From assembly GCF_008831285.2 (NCBI RefSeq), contig NC_045142.1:7974713-8038712 (forward strand): DNA of 64,000 nucleotides, in the 5' to 3' direction. The stretch comes from Nymphaea colorata. Lineage: Eukaryota > Streptophyta > Magnoliopsida > Nymphaeales > Nymphaeaceae. Positions 25,327 through 36,621 of this stretch are shown piece by piece (the first letter of the stretch is position 1; each line of letters begins with the position of its first letter). The notes under the pieces were generated by a model, which was given only the letters and a program-made list of their open reading frames with translations, ran no database searches and had not been told where the DNA came from. The position numbers were made by a program, and so were the translations under genes.

Positions 25327-28300
25327 CTATATCAAAGAACGTGATCCACCATACTCTCTGACAATGACTGGGACACTAGTTGGTGGAATCTGCAGAGAAG
25401 AGAATCGCATCAAATCACCTTATCATGGAAAAAAGAAAGATAATGACAAGCAGAACTATACAGAAAGAAAAATGCAATGCTAATGCTGTATTTTCCTAAA
25501 GATTAAACATAAATTTTTGAGTGCCTAGGGAACTATACACGCTTCTTTCTCTTTCACCTCTTGTGCACATGAACAATTTAAACATTAGCATTACATGGGA
25601 ATCTCCACAAGTGCATTGACCAAGACAGACAGACAAGGGAGAGCATTTAGTGCCACAGGAGTTTTTTTACGCAAACCTTTCTACCAAAAAAGCAACAGGT
25701 TGAGGAAGACAGAGAGGTAATATGAGGTGCCCTTTATTATCTAAATTCTCAGCATCGTTGTACCATATTCCATATATTTTGTGTTCAAATTTCAAAGAGG
25801 AAAGACAACAAAGAGCACAGGTGAACATGAATTCTGGACAAACTGTGAACTCACAAGCAACCAAGACTCAGTAGGAGAACTAACAAGCTGGCACAAAGTT
25901 CATAAATAGCATACTTCTGTGACAACTCATATCTATTCTGGTTCCAAATAATCCGAATCATAAGAGGCATATTAAAAAAGGTCATCTACTGAACTGTTGC
26001 CACAATAATTTCCATTTTATTAGCAACAATAAGCATGCATGATGAAGTTTGGAGACCATAAAGTCAATCAGATTGCTCACCATTCCATAGTCAGTGATTA
26101 TCATTGACACATAATCTGCAGGGGTTGCATCATAACTGCATCAATAGGATACAAGAATCAATGAATATCCATGGAGAAGCGACTAAAAAACTAGGCAACT
26201 AAAAAACTAGGCAACTAAAAAACTAGCAAATAAAAAAACTAATTTTCAAGGTTTCCATGTTTCCAACCACATACATCAGATTCAGGAGATGCAAATTTTC
26301 CTTATCAGCCCAGTTGTCCAAATGGTTCAACTCCTTTCTTCCAGAAACTTTTGAGATTGCATCTGGATCCCCTGCAGAACAAGAAAAAGCAAGCTAAGTT
26401 CCTGAACTTGCACGCAGTACAGGTCAAACTAACTACTATTAACATAACAAAAGGTAAAGCAAACCAAACTTGCCTACCAAGTTCATTAGAGCATATAGAG
26501 TCAAGCTGGACCCTTTCATGGAACTTATAAGCTTCACAACATATCAACACAGGAACTCGAAAAGCATGAGCCACCATGGCAACACATGCTGTTCCAACCC
26601 TCGAGTAAACAATTCCATTTGACAACACTGAAGCAGCTCCTAGAAAGACCCTCGTTACTTCATGCATAACATAAGAAATTGCATTTATATGGGTATAGGT
26701 ACAGCTGATACCCTTTGCCAACAGACGTCTAAGTAATTTCTGACCTTCATGCTTCGGACGTGAATCCACTACTACAACACGAAATTTTTTACCAAGTTCA
26801 TGAGCATATTCTATTATCATTTCAACCACACAGGCTGAGCCATATGTTAGTAAGACGTCTCCATCCCTGATCTTGGTTACTGCATGCCCAACAATCACCT
26901 TATCAGCAAGCACTATTTTTTCATTAATGAAACGGTCAATATCTGACTGCAGTGTAGATTTTGCTTCTGATTCCGTTAGCGCCAATGACAGCTTAGATAT
27001 GCGATCTTTGAGAAACCTAATGGCATTCCCCATGCTGATTGAAAGTGGCCTACAAGATATGAGAAAACTAATATAGCTGTTGATTTTGGCAGTCAAATCT
27101 CGCACCAATGCTTTCTCTGGTGGTGTTTTATAGTCCTTGATGGCTTCCTGAAATGCTAAAAGCATTGCTACACAACGTGCATTACCACCGACAATATCAC
27201 CAGACAGATATTGCAAACCTACCTGAAAATTATAAAAGAAGAGATGCAGTATTAGTACATACATCTAGAACACGAAAGAGAGTCAACATGGCAATAAGTA
27301 GAAATGCAACACATGCAAAACAACCACTGTCATATTTATAGGAAGACATGGTTGTCCATAATGTGTAGGCTGTACTATTTTCTGCTCAAATACAAGCTTA
27401 TCTAGTGATTAAAAAAAAAAAATACGCAATTTGACAGTTTCCACTAGCAGCACCAGAAAGTAATAAAGCTAACAAAATGGAAATTACAATAATAATAATA
27501 AAAATGGGTGACATGATGAAGAAACATCTTTGTTGCTTGAGTAATTTCTGTACATAGAGAAATAAGGGTACATTTACATAAAATAGAATGCCACCTTGTA
27601 CACTGCAGGGTGAGGATGCATTTGATGGCCATGATCAGAGTGAAAGAATTTGGATTCAAGGTCAGGAAGCAGAGTTCCATGGACATATTGAGGTAGATGT
27701 CTAAACAACTCGACTCGGTTTCTACTTTCTGTCTGTTTCACTAGTGCACGTTTTTTTGCCTTTTCAACCCGTTGTGTATCATCAAACTGCATCCTTGGGG
27801 GAGGAACATCCTTCTTTTTCTCCTTCTCAGGGAGCCGGTCAGGAGTCTTTTTATCTGAGAATGCAGCAGCACCTCCTATAGATGTTCCATCTTTCTTTTT
27901 TGAGGGTGGTGGTGGTTTACCATCCTTAGATGGTTTTGCGCCTGTAGATGTCACACCACTTGCTTTGCTTCCACCTACAACAAGAATCAAGTAACAAGTA
28001 AGAAGATAGTTTGACCAGACAAATCTAGCAACCAATTTATCTCCCAGCAATCCATGTCACAGTTTAGGTAATGGCAGACCTCCTTTGATGATCTTGTATG
28101 AACAAATTTCTTGACAGAATGACGACTATGAGTGGACATTTGATTCCAGGTGCTTCCTGCAATGATCTATGACATGCATGTTTCCAGTAGTTGGAGGCTC
28201 AACTAAGCTCCACTTTATAAATATTGAAACCAAGTTGGATAACAAAGCCATATTCATCCTGCAGTTATTCTTTTCCTGGCCTCAAAATTTTCAATTGTTT

Positions 28301-29788
28301 TAGCTCACAGGCAAATAGGATGGACTTTTAATACCGGTAACAGCCTTCCCTAATGATAAATGTAGTCAATGCTCTTACATTCTACCTAACTCTCTAAAAG
28401 ATCACCTGGAAATCATCTTCAGTTGCAGGGACCTACTTCTGTTTCTGAACCCTCTACAAGAAAAAAGACCTGCAAACTTCTTGCAATTTCTCTCCATCTT
28501 CTTATTCAAAATGGTCCCCCTATACTTCTCTTCTACATTGATAAGACTATGATATGTAAATTCAACACAAACAAATTAAAACTGAAAACATACAAATGAA
28601 GTCAGATATATACCTGTCTCTTTTGCCGCAGCCTTTGCTGCTCGTTGGGCCTCCTGAAGTGCACGTCTCTCTGCTTTAGAAGTCTTCTCTTTTAGAGGCT
28701 TCAAATATGTAGCATTGCCTCTTTCTGATTCTTTTGGGTCTCCAGTAACCACTTCTAACAAGAAAACAAGTTATCAAATGATTTCTGTCTTCCAAACAAA
28801 AAAGCTACAAAAGAAAAACTATTATTTCCAAAATACAAAGATAATTTCGTCTAGACATTTTAATAGATCAGAGAATAACCAAATAAGACACCAGACTTCT
28901 ATCTAACTTATCACAGATCAACTTCTTACAGTCCGCAGACCAAAGATATGCAGTTTTAAACAGAATTATGCATGTAGCTCAAAAACTTCTTGCTACTGGA
29001 AATTCAGAACCTGCTCAATTTCTGAACTACCACATACACCAGTAACAACTTCTGATACTCAGATCAAATAAATTGAACCTCTCTAATTCTATTCTTGCTC
29101 AATCTCAAGCTATGAGGAATGTAATAACCCATCACAGTCAATAAGCATTGTAGAAATTTGAATACCAACTTTTGGGTTAAGATGTGTGATAAAAAACATT
29201 TTAGAAGTATCTAACTCAAACATAATGTTGTGAATCAAGAATCAAGAATCAAGAAGAACATTTGCATTGGACACCTGAAGATGTCTTCACCGACGAAACA
29301 GTAGCCAAATTTCTTTGTTCAGGGAACCCAGATGTCGGAAGAGAAGCGGAACGCTGAACGAAATCTTCCGTCTTCCCAGCCCCACCAACACTAGCAGACA
29401 CCGTTCTAGAGACCCAACGAGGTGACTCAGAGAAGTCCAGGGAAGTAACACTCTCATTCTTGCTCGACGGAGAAGGCCCTGGTGATGTACCTAAAGCACA
29501 GTCTGATGGATTGTAGCTTCCCACAGAGGCATTGCTGCTCAGCCTCTGGAGACAAGAGGATGGGACCGGAACAGGGGCTGCCCGCATTGCTTCCACCAGG
29601 TGACGAGGAGGTGGAATCATCACAGGAGAAAGTGAATTCCCAACCGGCGACATATCACTGATCAAAGGGGGGTCTTCCTCTGTTCCAGCAGCATCTAAGG
29701 GTGAGCGCATCTGTTCGGAAGTTGTCACAAACCCAACCTGCCGCACCTTTGGGTCGATCACAGCCCGTGAAACCCTTCTGGAATCCAT
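25327..29788 (-). CDS. EIF2B4: Translation initiation factor eIF2B subunit delta
   Basis: Complement join of 29275-29788, 28614-28754, 27595-27974, 26478-27222, 26275-26371, 26081-26135 and 25327-25389. The frame is kept throughout, giving 664 aa. eIF2B is the guanine nucleotide exchange factor of eIF2; delta is part of its regulatory core. Residues 1-171 are a low-complexity Ser/Pro region. Residues ~172-270 are rich in Ala, Lys and Pro, including a PPPPSKKK run. From ~345 on lies the IF-2B Rossmann-like domain, with GGNARCVAMLLAFQ, DVLLTYGSACVVEMI, FRVVVVDSRPKHEGQ, ATPADYVSMIITDYGM and the terminal IPPTSVPVIVREY. The last exon is only 63 bp and follows a 691-bp intron; it is secure because PPTSVPV is conserved. 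The start at 29788 (MDSRRVSR) is the first ATG of this exon. Confidence 0.95.
26175..26245. repeat. Short tandem repeat in eIF2B delta intron 5
   Basis: Three to four imperfect copies of a 17-bp unit, ggcaactaaaaaacta, lie inside the 139-bp intron between exons 5 and 6. They fill about half of the intron. Confidence 0.7.
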
Positions 29789-30468
29789 GGAGGAAACTCT
29801 ATGCACACTTCAACCCAATGTTGTCAAATGTGATGAGGCAAAGCAATGCGTTGAGCCTTTAAAGGAAGATGAGATGCAGCATAAGCTTCAGGACCAAAAT
29901 TGTGAATTATATATATTCATAAAAATAATGTCAGAAATGAAAAGCAACTAAACTGACAAGTATATAAGTAGAGAACAATGTGAAAAACCATATTTAGCTT
30001 GTGTTAATAACACTACATGGTCCATAGCTTCATACACATATCACACATGCACATCCATTCCATAATCAAGTCATATTTACAATCAAAGGTGGAACAAGTT
30101 AAATCTACAATTACAGAACAATATTGAAAACAACTCAAATAAATGTCGGGCAACCCTTAACGACCTGTCCCAGTAATACCTTCTATGTGACAAAAATTTC
30201 TTGTGGGGTAATTCCCAAATCAACTTCTCCTAAATAATACCGTCTAATGTAGTTTAATTACACAATAATCCACATCCACATTCACAAATCACATAGGAAA
30301 CAACTCACACAGACATAGGACTGAAGCAATACCTTCTATGCATATATATTTCAAGGAAAATCAGACAAATAACATTGTTAATGATCACCATATAACTTTG
30401 TTAACAACCTAAGAAAATAAAAGTTAGTCTAGTTCATTCTAAAGAAATAAAAGTAACTTTCTTCATCT

Positions 30469-31015
30469 CTATGTTGTCAAGGCACCCAGGCAGCGGGCCT
30501 AGCGCCTAGGCAAGAAAGGCAACCCTTTTTTTAAAATTTTTTTAGTTATGTTAATATGTCAAGTTATTTTGATTAACTATCACTAATATTTGAAATGTGG
30601 AGAGTAGTAATATAACAAGCATAATGAAGTTAAACAATAAAAAATTAATTGTTGACTTCATTAAATATGCAAAATCAATGGAAGTTTAACATTACTCATT
30701 AAATGTAATCTACTATAAGAAACAATAGAAAAAAAAAAATCTAATCTCTAGAAGAAGGAATGTAAATCCACAAGAAGGCTTTAATCCATCTACACTTAAA
30801 GAAAGATGTAATATAATAAAAAAGACTAACAGTACATAATAGTATACATGTAAGTACACAACAGTAACAATACATATAAGTGCATAACCATACTAACACA
30901 TACATATAACAGGTATCACAATACTTCATATTATATAATACGCTAACAGTATATACATATGATAGGTTGATGCAATACCATATAACAGGTGTAATGGACT
31001 GTATGTAACAGTGTG

Positions 31016-31052
<37 letters not shown>

Positions 31053-31881
31053 CTATAACACATATTACAATACAATTTAACATAATAGTATATACATATA
31101 AGTTTATAACAGGTATAACAAATTAATAATACATATAACTATATGATATAAGTACGTAACATAACCATACTAATGTATGTATATATATAACAGGTATGAC
31201 GTATAACAATACTATATAACAGACTAAGTCACTAACAATATAAAGTATATACATATAACAGTATACATATAACAGCGTAATCAACATAACAATACATATG
31301 ATGTAATCAACACAAAATAAAGTACACAACAATATATACTCAATTAAGAAACTTTAATTGAAAGGAAGGTGACTTTTTCACTTTCCCATGGACTAGGCGT
31401 GTTGGCGACACCTTAAGTGCCAACACATATCCCATCGCCTAAGTGCTATGTCACATGGATGCGGGTGCGAGTATCGGTGTGGGTGCAGATGCAGGTGTGG
31501 ATACGGCAAATTTCAAAACAAAATTAGGTGCAGGTGTGGTGAGGATGTATATATATGCGTGTGTATATATGTGCATAAATCATATGTTACATAGTTATTT
31601 AACTGCTTAGTAGCCTTATTTATCTATATTTAGATATGAACTTTTTGTATTAGATATAGTTTAGTTATGTGCACAATTAAAATGGTTAGTTTTGGCCCAA
31701 TTCAGTAGACCAAACCAAATGTGCTGTGTCAGAGAAGCACCAGCACCAGCGTTGACATGGGTGTGACATGGGTGCAGCAGCCATTTAGAAGCAACCATGT
31801 GACATAGCCTAAGTGGTGGACTTAGGCGGCGGGTGTGGACTCACACTTGGTCCACGCCCAGGCGAGGCCTTAACAACATAG
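30469..31881. mobile_element. hAT-like non-autonomous element, copy A
   Basis: The left end is CTATGTTGTCAAGGC and the right end, reverse-complemented, is CTATGTTGTTAAGGC. The element is flanked by CTTCATCT (30461-30468) and CTTCATTT (31882-31889), an 8-bp target duplication with one mismatch. It is AT-rich, packed with tatataacagg-type words and non-coding. A second transposon (31446-31807) has inserted near its right end. Another copy lies in inverted orientation from 63038. Confidence 0.75.
31446..31807. mobile_element. 362-bp MITE nested in copy A
   Basis: Termini CTATGTCACATGG and CCATGTGACATAG are perfect inverted repeats. An exact 8-bp duplication CCTAAGTG flanks it (31438-31445 and 31808-31815). 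The paralogous site in the copy at 63038 carries one uninterrupted CCTAAGTG (there as its complement), which proves insertion. The internal sequence has gcgggtgc-type words also seen at 56640, so the family is shared with the foldback repeats there. It has no coding capacity. Confidence 0.88.
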
Positions 31882-32964
31882 CTTCATTTATAATCGCTTC
31901 TCTCATAAGTAACAACTTATCCAAGTAAGCTGAAACCCAAGGGAAAGGGGGAGAAAGTTTAAAATGTTAATATCCCACATGGTACCACAATATCCGCAGT
32001 TTATGTTGCTAAATGTAAATTGAGCATATTTCCATTTTCCTAAATAGATATAGAGCATAACTAGGGAAATTTGAAGAATCAATTCAATATCATAATACAC
32101 AAAGTAACATAAAAGCCATGAACATCGACTTTTGCAAGGGCAGTCAAAATTTTCAAAGGAAGAAAACCACATTTTCCTGATTAATCATTTTCCAGAAGTA
32201 AATTTGACAAACAGGATGAAGTTCACAGAGATAATTTACTTCATGAGACAATTTCATTCTGATAATAAAACAAAAGAAAAAAGGAAACAAGAAGCCAATA
32301 TAAGCACTAAAATTAGAAAAAAGTAATGGGATAAGGTGATGGGAAAAGAAGAACAAATAAGTTCAGCAGATGAAAAGTGGGTGCTTATAGATCAAGGAAG
32401 GAACTGTTCCCAAAACAATGAACAATTAGTTAAAACAATAACAAAGGGCATAAGTGCAAATGGCATAAGTGGAAAGGGCAGGGATTGGGTATAGATGAAA
32501 AGCGCTTTGAGTACAAAGTACCTCTGTTATAAATTTCAAGTTTTCAACACAAGGAATGAATATTATCACAGGCCTCTTCTATTAGAACAGATCAAATTGG
32601 AAATCCATTTTGACACCAAGCAAGTTACCAAACTATTCATTGAAAATTGAAATATATATGCAGTTTGAGGAATGACTCTCAAATATATTTCAAATTCGAA
32701 GTCAAACTTGAGAACCAAAAGAAACATCGACTTGCTTCATTCGATTCATCAGAAATTTGATCATGAAAGAGAGTGTTTCCTGTGGTGGTGCACCTAGGGA
32801 AATGAAAATCAAATGATAGAAATAGGGAAAACAAATAGAAGTTGCCATTGTGCAAAAGAGTTGACACGAAGTGGACAAAACAGGGAAAGGACAGTGGTGT
32901 GGCAGAGGAGGAGTATGGCGGTGGGTCGGCCAGTGGAGGTGCAACTGGAAGCCAATGTATCATC

Positions 32965-33036
32965 AGCCGAGGGGCGATCGAGCAACAATGTATGGTCAAC
33001 AGCCGAGGGCCAATCGGGCAGCAATGTATGGTCAAC
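32965..33036. repeat. 36-bp tandem repeat, two copies
   Basis: Copies 32965-33000 and 33001-33036 both begin AGCCGAGGG and end GCAATGTATGGTCAAC or a one-base variant. A partial third copy precedes them. They are directly adjacent without spacers, in a locally GC-richer stretch upstream of eIF2B delta. Confidence 0.8.
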
Positions 33037-33968
33037 GGAGGGATTTGATGGCATCACGGTGGAGAGAGAATGAAAAAAAAAGTGAGTGAGATACCGTTTG
33101 ATTGCACCTTTTGTTTTGGAGGGGAAAGATTTCTAGAGAAAGTTCCCCTAATAGAGGGTGGAAGAGGGGGGATTCCTCCTACTTCCATATTCAAGGTATG
33201 TTTGATGAACCAAAGAATTTTCTTCTAGAAAAGTTTTAACGTGTTTGATGATCAAGCACAAGGAGAAGGGGAGAAACACTGACCGTTACGCGCGCAAACT
33301 GTTGTATGTTATTTGTTTTCAATGATCGCTGATTTTTCATAAATGAACTAGCCCAATTACATGAAACCAGAGAAATTATTCACGTAAGCTACCATCAAAT
33401 TGAACTAATTTCACTCAAGAATCAAGAGACAAGACAAAAGTTCCATATAAGTTCAGTCTACTATTGCCTGACCTATCTTCTGTTGCTGTACATTTCGAGT
33501 TGGAACTACAGAACTGTTTTTAACCCAGTCCAATGCATCAGCAAATGAGTTTTTTAATCTGTTATCTATTTGCCAACAAGTTATAGATTCTTGACAAATT
33601 CAAGAGCTTACCGGAAAAAAGTAGCAATCCTACCCAACGATACCTCTGAAGCATTCCAGCAAACACCAACTGTAAAATCACAATTTTCAGACAGAAATCT
33701 ATGCAAACACGACCTAGTTGACTCCAAAACAAAGTATAGAAATGAATAACTTGGAGAAACTGAAGAGAAAAGCAAACAGAGGGGTCGGCAGAAATATAGA
33801 CTGTCCAATTGGAACATTGCAGACAAAAATATGCAGAAATGGAAGAAAGGGAAGCCGATTTTAGGATCGGCTGATGGAAAAAGAGGACTGCAAGTCCTCT
33901 ATCAAAAGCCCTTTTTAAAACCGTCGACTCTGGGCTTTCCTTGGCATCACACGTATCAAGAGGGGAAC

Positions 33969-33971
<3 letters not shown>

Positions 33972-34014
<43 letters not shown>
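33972..34014 (-). repeat. CT/GA microsatellite beside the putative leader-exon donor
   Basis: About 21 GA dinucleotides on the plus strand. On the minus strand the putative donor GTAAGGAT (34028 downward) is followed within 15 bases by this CT run, an arrangement similar to intron 1 of the ATP synthase d gene. Confidence 0.8.
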
Positions 34015-34021
<7 letters not shown>

Positions 34022-34028
34022 TCCTTAC

Positions 34029-34200
34029 CTCTCAGCGACGGGATGCTGCCGGTGCTGCGTCCACGGGCTCCCTCGGCCTTCCCCTCTTAGGCGAAAACCT
34101 GAAACTCATCTCCGCTCATAAAACCAGCGAAGCCGAGCCTTTCATCGACGAATGAAGAACTCAGTCGGTGTGCTCCATATTTTCCTCCAATTTTTCACGG
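34029..34200 (-). promoter_or_regulatory. Putative leader exon with overlapping uORFs (eIF2B delta?)
   Basis: On the minus strand this GC-rich stretch ends GCTGAGAG followed by a strong donor GTAAGGAT at 34028. It has no long open frame but holds three short overlapping ORFs: 34116-34145 (9 codons), 34087-34119 (10 codons) and 34032-34109 (25 codons, [20 protein letters not shown]...). The stop of the first overlaps the start of the second. It lies between UMP1 and eIF2B delta on the same strand, so the simplest reading is a non-coding first exon of eIF2B delta. An independent transcript cannot be excluded. Its 5' boundary is a guess. Confidence 0.35.
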
Positions 34201-36600
34201 TCCCCGTTGCTATTTGACAAGGAGATTGTAGGGTCACGTCTGTGGGGAGGCCACCATCTTCTCGACGGACCCAGGTCCAGGGGTGAAGCGCTTCCTCCTT
34301 CAGAACGAAGGAAAGCTGTGGTGCCGCCGCCGCGCCACTGTGGCTGGTGACGCTGCGGCGATGTGGTGGGGGCACATTTACCGGGTTCGGACCCCTCGGT
34401 TCTGACTCAGGGTTGGGATGAACTCGAGCTCCGGAGTAGGGCCATGTCGACATCAACCGGTGGGGTGGCACTAGAACTGTTTTTTATTAAAGGAGTCAAA
34501 TTAAAGTTTTTAAATTTTAATAGAAACGAAATATTTTTTTTTAATTTTTATATATGATAAATAATTTTTTTTAAATTCATATATAAATTTTAATTTTTTT
34601 TTTAAAGTAGGGCCAGGGCCTTAGGCCCTCCCTTGACAATAGTAGAGCTATGTGGGCTGGTATGATTACCAATGCCAGCCAACACTAGTGCTTGACAAAT
34701 TTTACTAGGAAGGAATTGAACTTGGGCTCAGCTAGATGTAATGTCCACACCAAACTCACGTCAATGTCCCATAGGCACCAAACTCATATAAAAAACTCAA
34801 GCAAATCCTGATTTAAAAAAACTCAAGGAACTTCTTCCAAGCTACACAGAGAGTAAATAGGAGGAGGAGGAGAAGAATGAAGAGAAGATATAGACACCCT
34901 CTTGCTAACGGATCAATTAACTGCAGTTGTACTTGACATTTTCTGCTTGCGAAGAGTTTTTTGCATGGATCGACTATGTCTATAATGGTTCAATGAATGC
35001 ACATTGGTATGATGTTTATTGAACTGTTGGATTCATTGCTTTGATGAGTATTTAATATTTGTAAAATGATGTTACACACAGAGTCGCGTTTGATTACCAT
35101 GAATCTCAAATCCATGGTTTTGAGGTCTGATCCTTTCCGGAGGGCTGCGAAGATGTGGCAAAAAAGATGATATCTAAGAGAATTGTACCGCTTCATGCTT
35201 TCGAATGTGGTATAACTAGTTACTTGCTTATTTGAAATATGCATGATGTATTTGTGCAACGTACACATTCTCATGTCATGTAAGTCTTAGATTTATTATA
35301 TATGCATTCAATGAGAATAACAATGTAATCTGGGAAACTTATTGAATGTATGAAAATATACTGATAGTGTAATCTTTATTTCGCAAGTAAATTTAACACA
35401 TCATAGCTGCTGAGGAGATCTAGTTGAGCAATCTGAGGATCAATGGCCTACACACGTACACTTTTTCATATTTTTGACTTGTTTATAGGTTGACGATCTG
35501 CATTATTCAAATGGCTCTCTGGCTAGTTCAAAGTATTTTGGGATACCATCTATGTAAAGAGCATATTGGATTGTGCTTAATATTAGGACAAGTTGTAACT
35601 GCAGTCTTCAGGAACCCACTTTATCTGCTTAAGACAAATTGTGCTATGCGCCAACCATGCAGGCAACTCCCTATGATGTTCTCATGGTATAACCGGTTGT
35701 GCCATATGCTACATATATCGGCGAACTTTCTTTATCATTCCAATTACATCCATGCTCTGCGTAGGCAATTGATGGTTAAAGTTTGATCTCTATACGGCAT
35801 GCCAACATACAAGTTCCACCGCAAGGCCGTAAATCTTAGTGCCATAGAGCCACAAAACAACTAATGAAGGTAGCCAAACCACCAACCTATAAATCCAGAA
35901 TTATCAATGGGGCTCCATAGATATGAGAGCAAAGTCGAACAAGTTATAGGATTTCAGGAATAGTTGATTTCATTTTCTAACTGTAATGGAGGTCTGCGTG
36001 AACTCTTACTTTTGTTCTCATGGGTGCAACCATCCTGTTTCTCATCTAGATTCAAATTAGTGATCGGTTCGTAGAGAGCAGGAGAAACTGATGAAGGCAT
36101 ACGATGCCCTCTCATGACTTTGACTTCCAAACAGAAGCTAAACCCTTTCTATAACATTCCAAATAATTCATGCTTTCAAACATGGAGTAAGAGAAGAAAT
36201 TTTATCATGAAGACCAACAAATATGAGCAAGCATCTAAGGCAGGCCACAAAGTTAAGACCACTATTTAATGTGAAGAAAAGCGATGAGTAGATGTCAAGG
36301 AAACAAATGGCAAATGCTTGAAAGCGATTCATATCTTGGCTTCCTTACATGCCCACTAACAAAAATCGTCACGCTCCAAAAAGTTTTTTGACTCGTAGTT
36401 AAAATGCGTTGCGTTGATAAGGTAAATGACAACCTTTTCAAAGTAGGTTTTAGAGTCATATCCATCTCCCTATCAGATTTCAACAGCAAAATAATGACAA
36501 AATCATTTAAGAGGCACGCCCAGTTTATAGAAAAACTAGTTGTATCATAGCATTCATCAATGGCTTATAAACCTACAGACAATGTTTGACAGTTTGAGAA
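34201..36600. other. Spacer downstream of UMP1
   Basis: The stretch holds AT-rich sequence and short open frames without recognisable domains. A plus-strand segment near 35490-35790 has weak coding-like texture but is interrupted in every frame. No gene, RNA or transposon boundary could be supported. Confidence 0.5.
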
Positions 36601-36621
36601 TGCAAATAAATGATCGTATGT

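Larger units (their letters stand above)
29789..34028 (-). other. Upstream region or leader intron of eIF2B delta
   Basis: No coding exon was found between the eIF2B delta ATG and the exon-like segment at 34029. If that segment is the leader exon, this is a 4.1-kb leader intron with an acceptor such as TTCCTTTAAAG (near 29857) or GTGCATAG (near 29799). The stretch holds a nested pair of hAT-like elements (30469-31881), a 36-bp tandem repeat (32965-33036) and a GA microsatellite next to 34014. Confidence 0.45.

Noticed and set aside
29789-29806. Start of eIF2B delta six codons upstream
   Set aside because: The codon there is GTG, not ATG. The first ATG is at 29788 and begins a plausible MDSRRVSR N-terminus.
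32965-33036. Two 36-bp direct repeats resembling CRISPR repeat length
   Set aside because: The copies are directly adjacent with no spacers, only two are complete, and the DNA is plant nuclear. It is an ordinary minisatellite.
35490-35786. Plus-strand 98-codon open frame downstream of UMP1
   Set aside because: No recognisable domain, no splice context, and neighbouring frames carry frequent stops. Treated as chance or very old gene debris.
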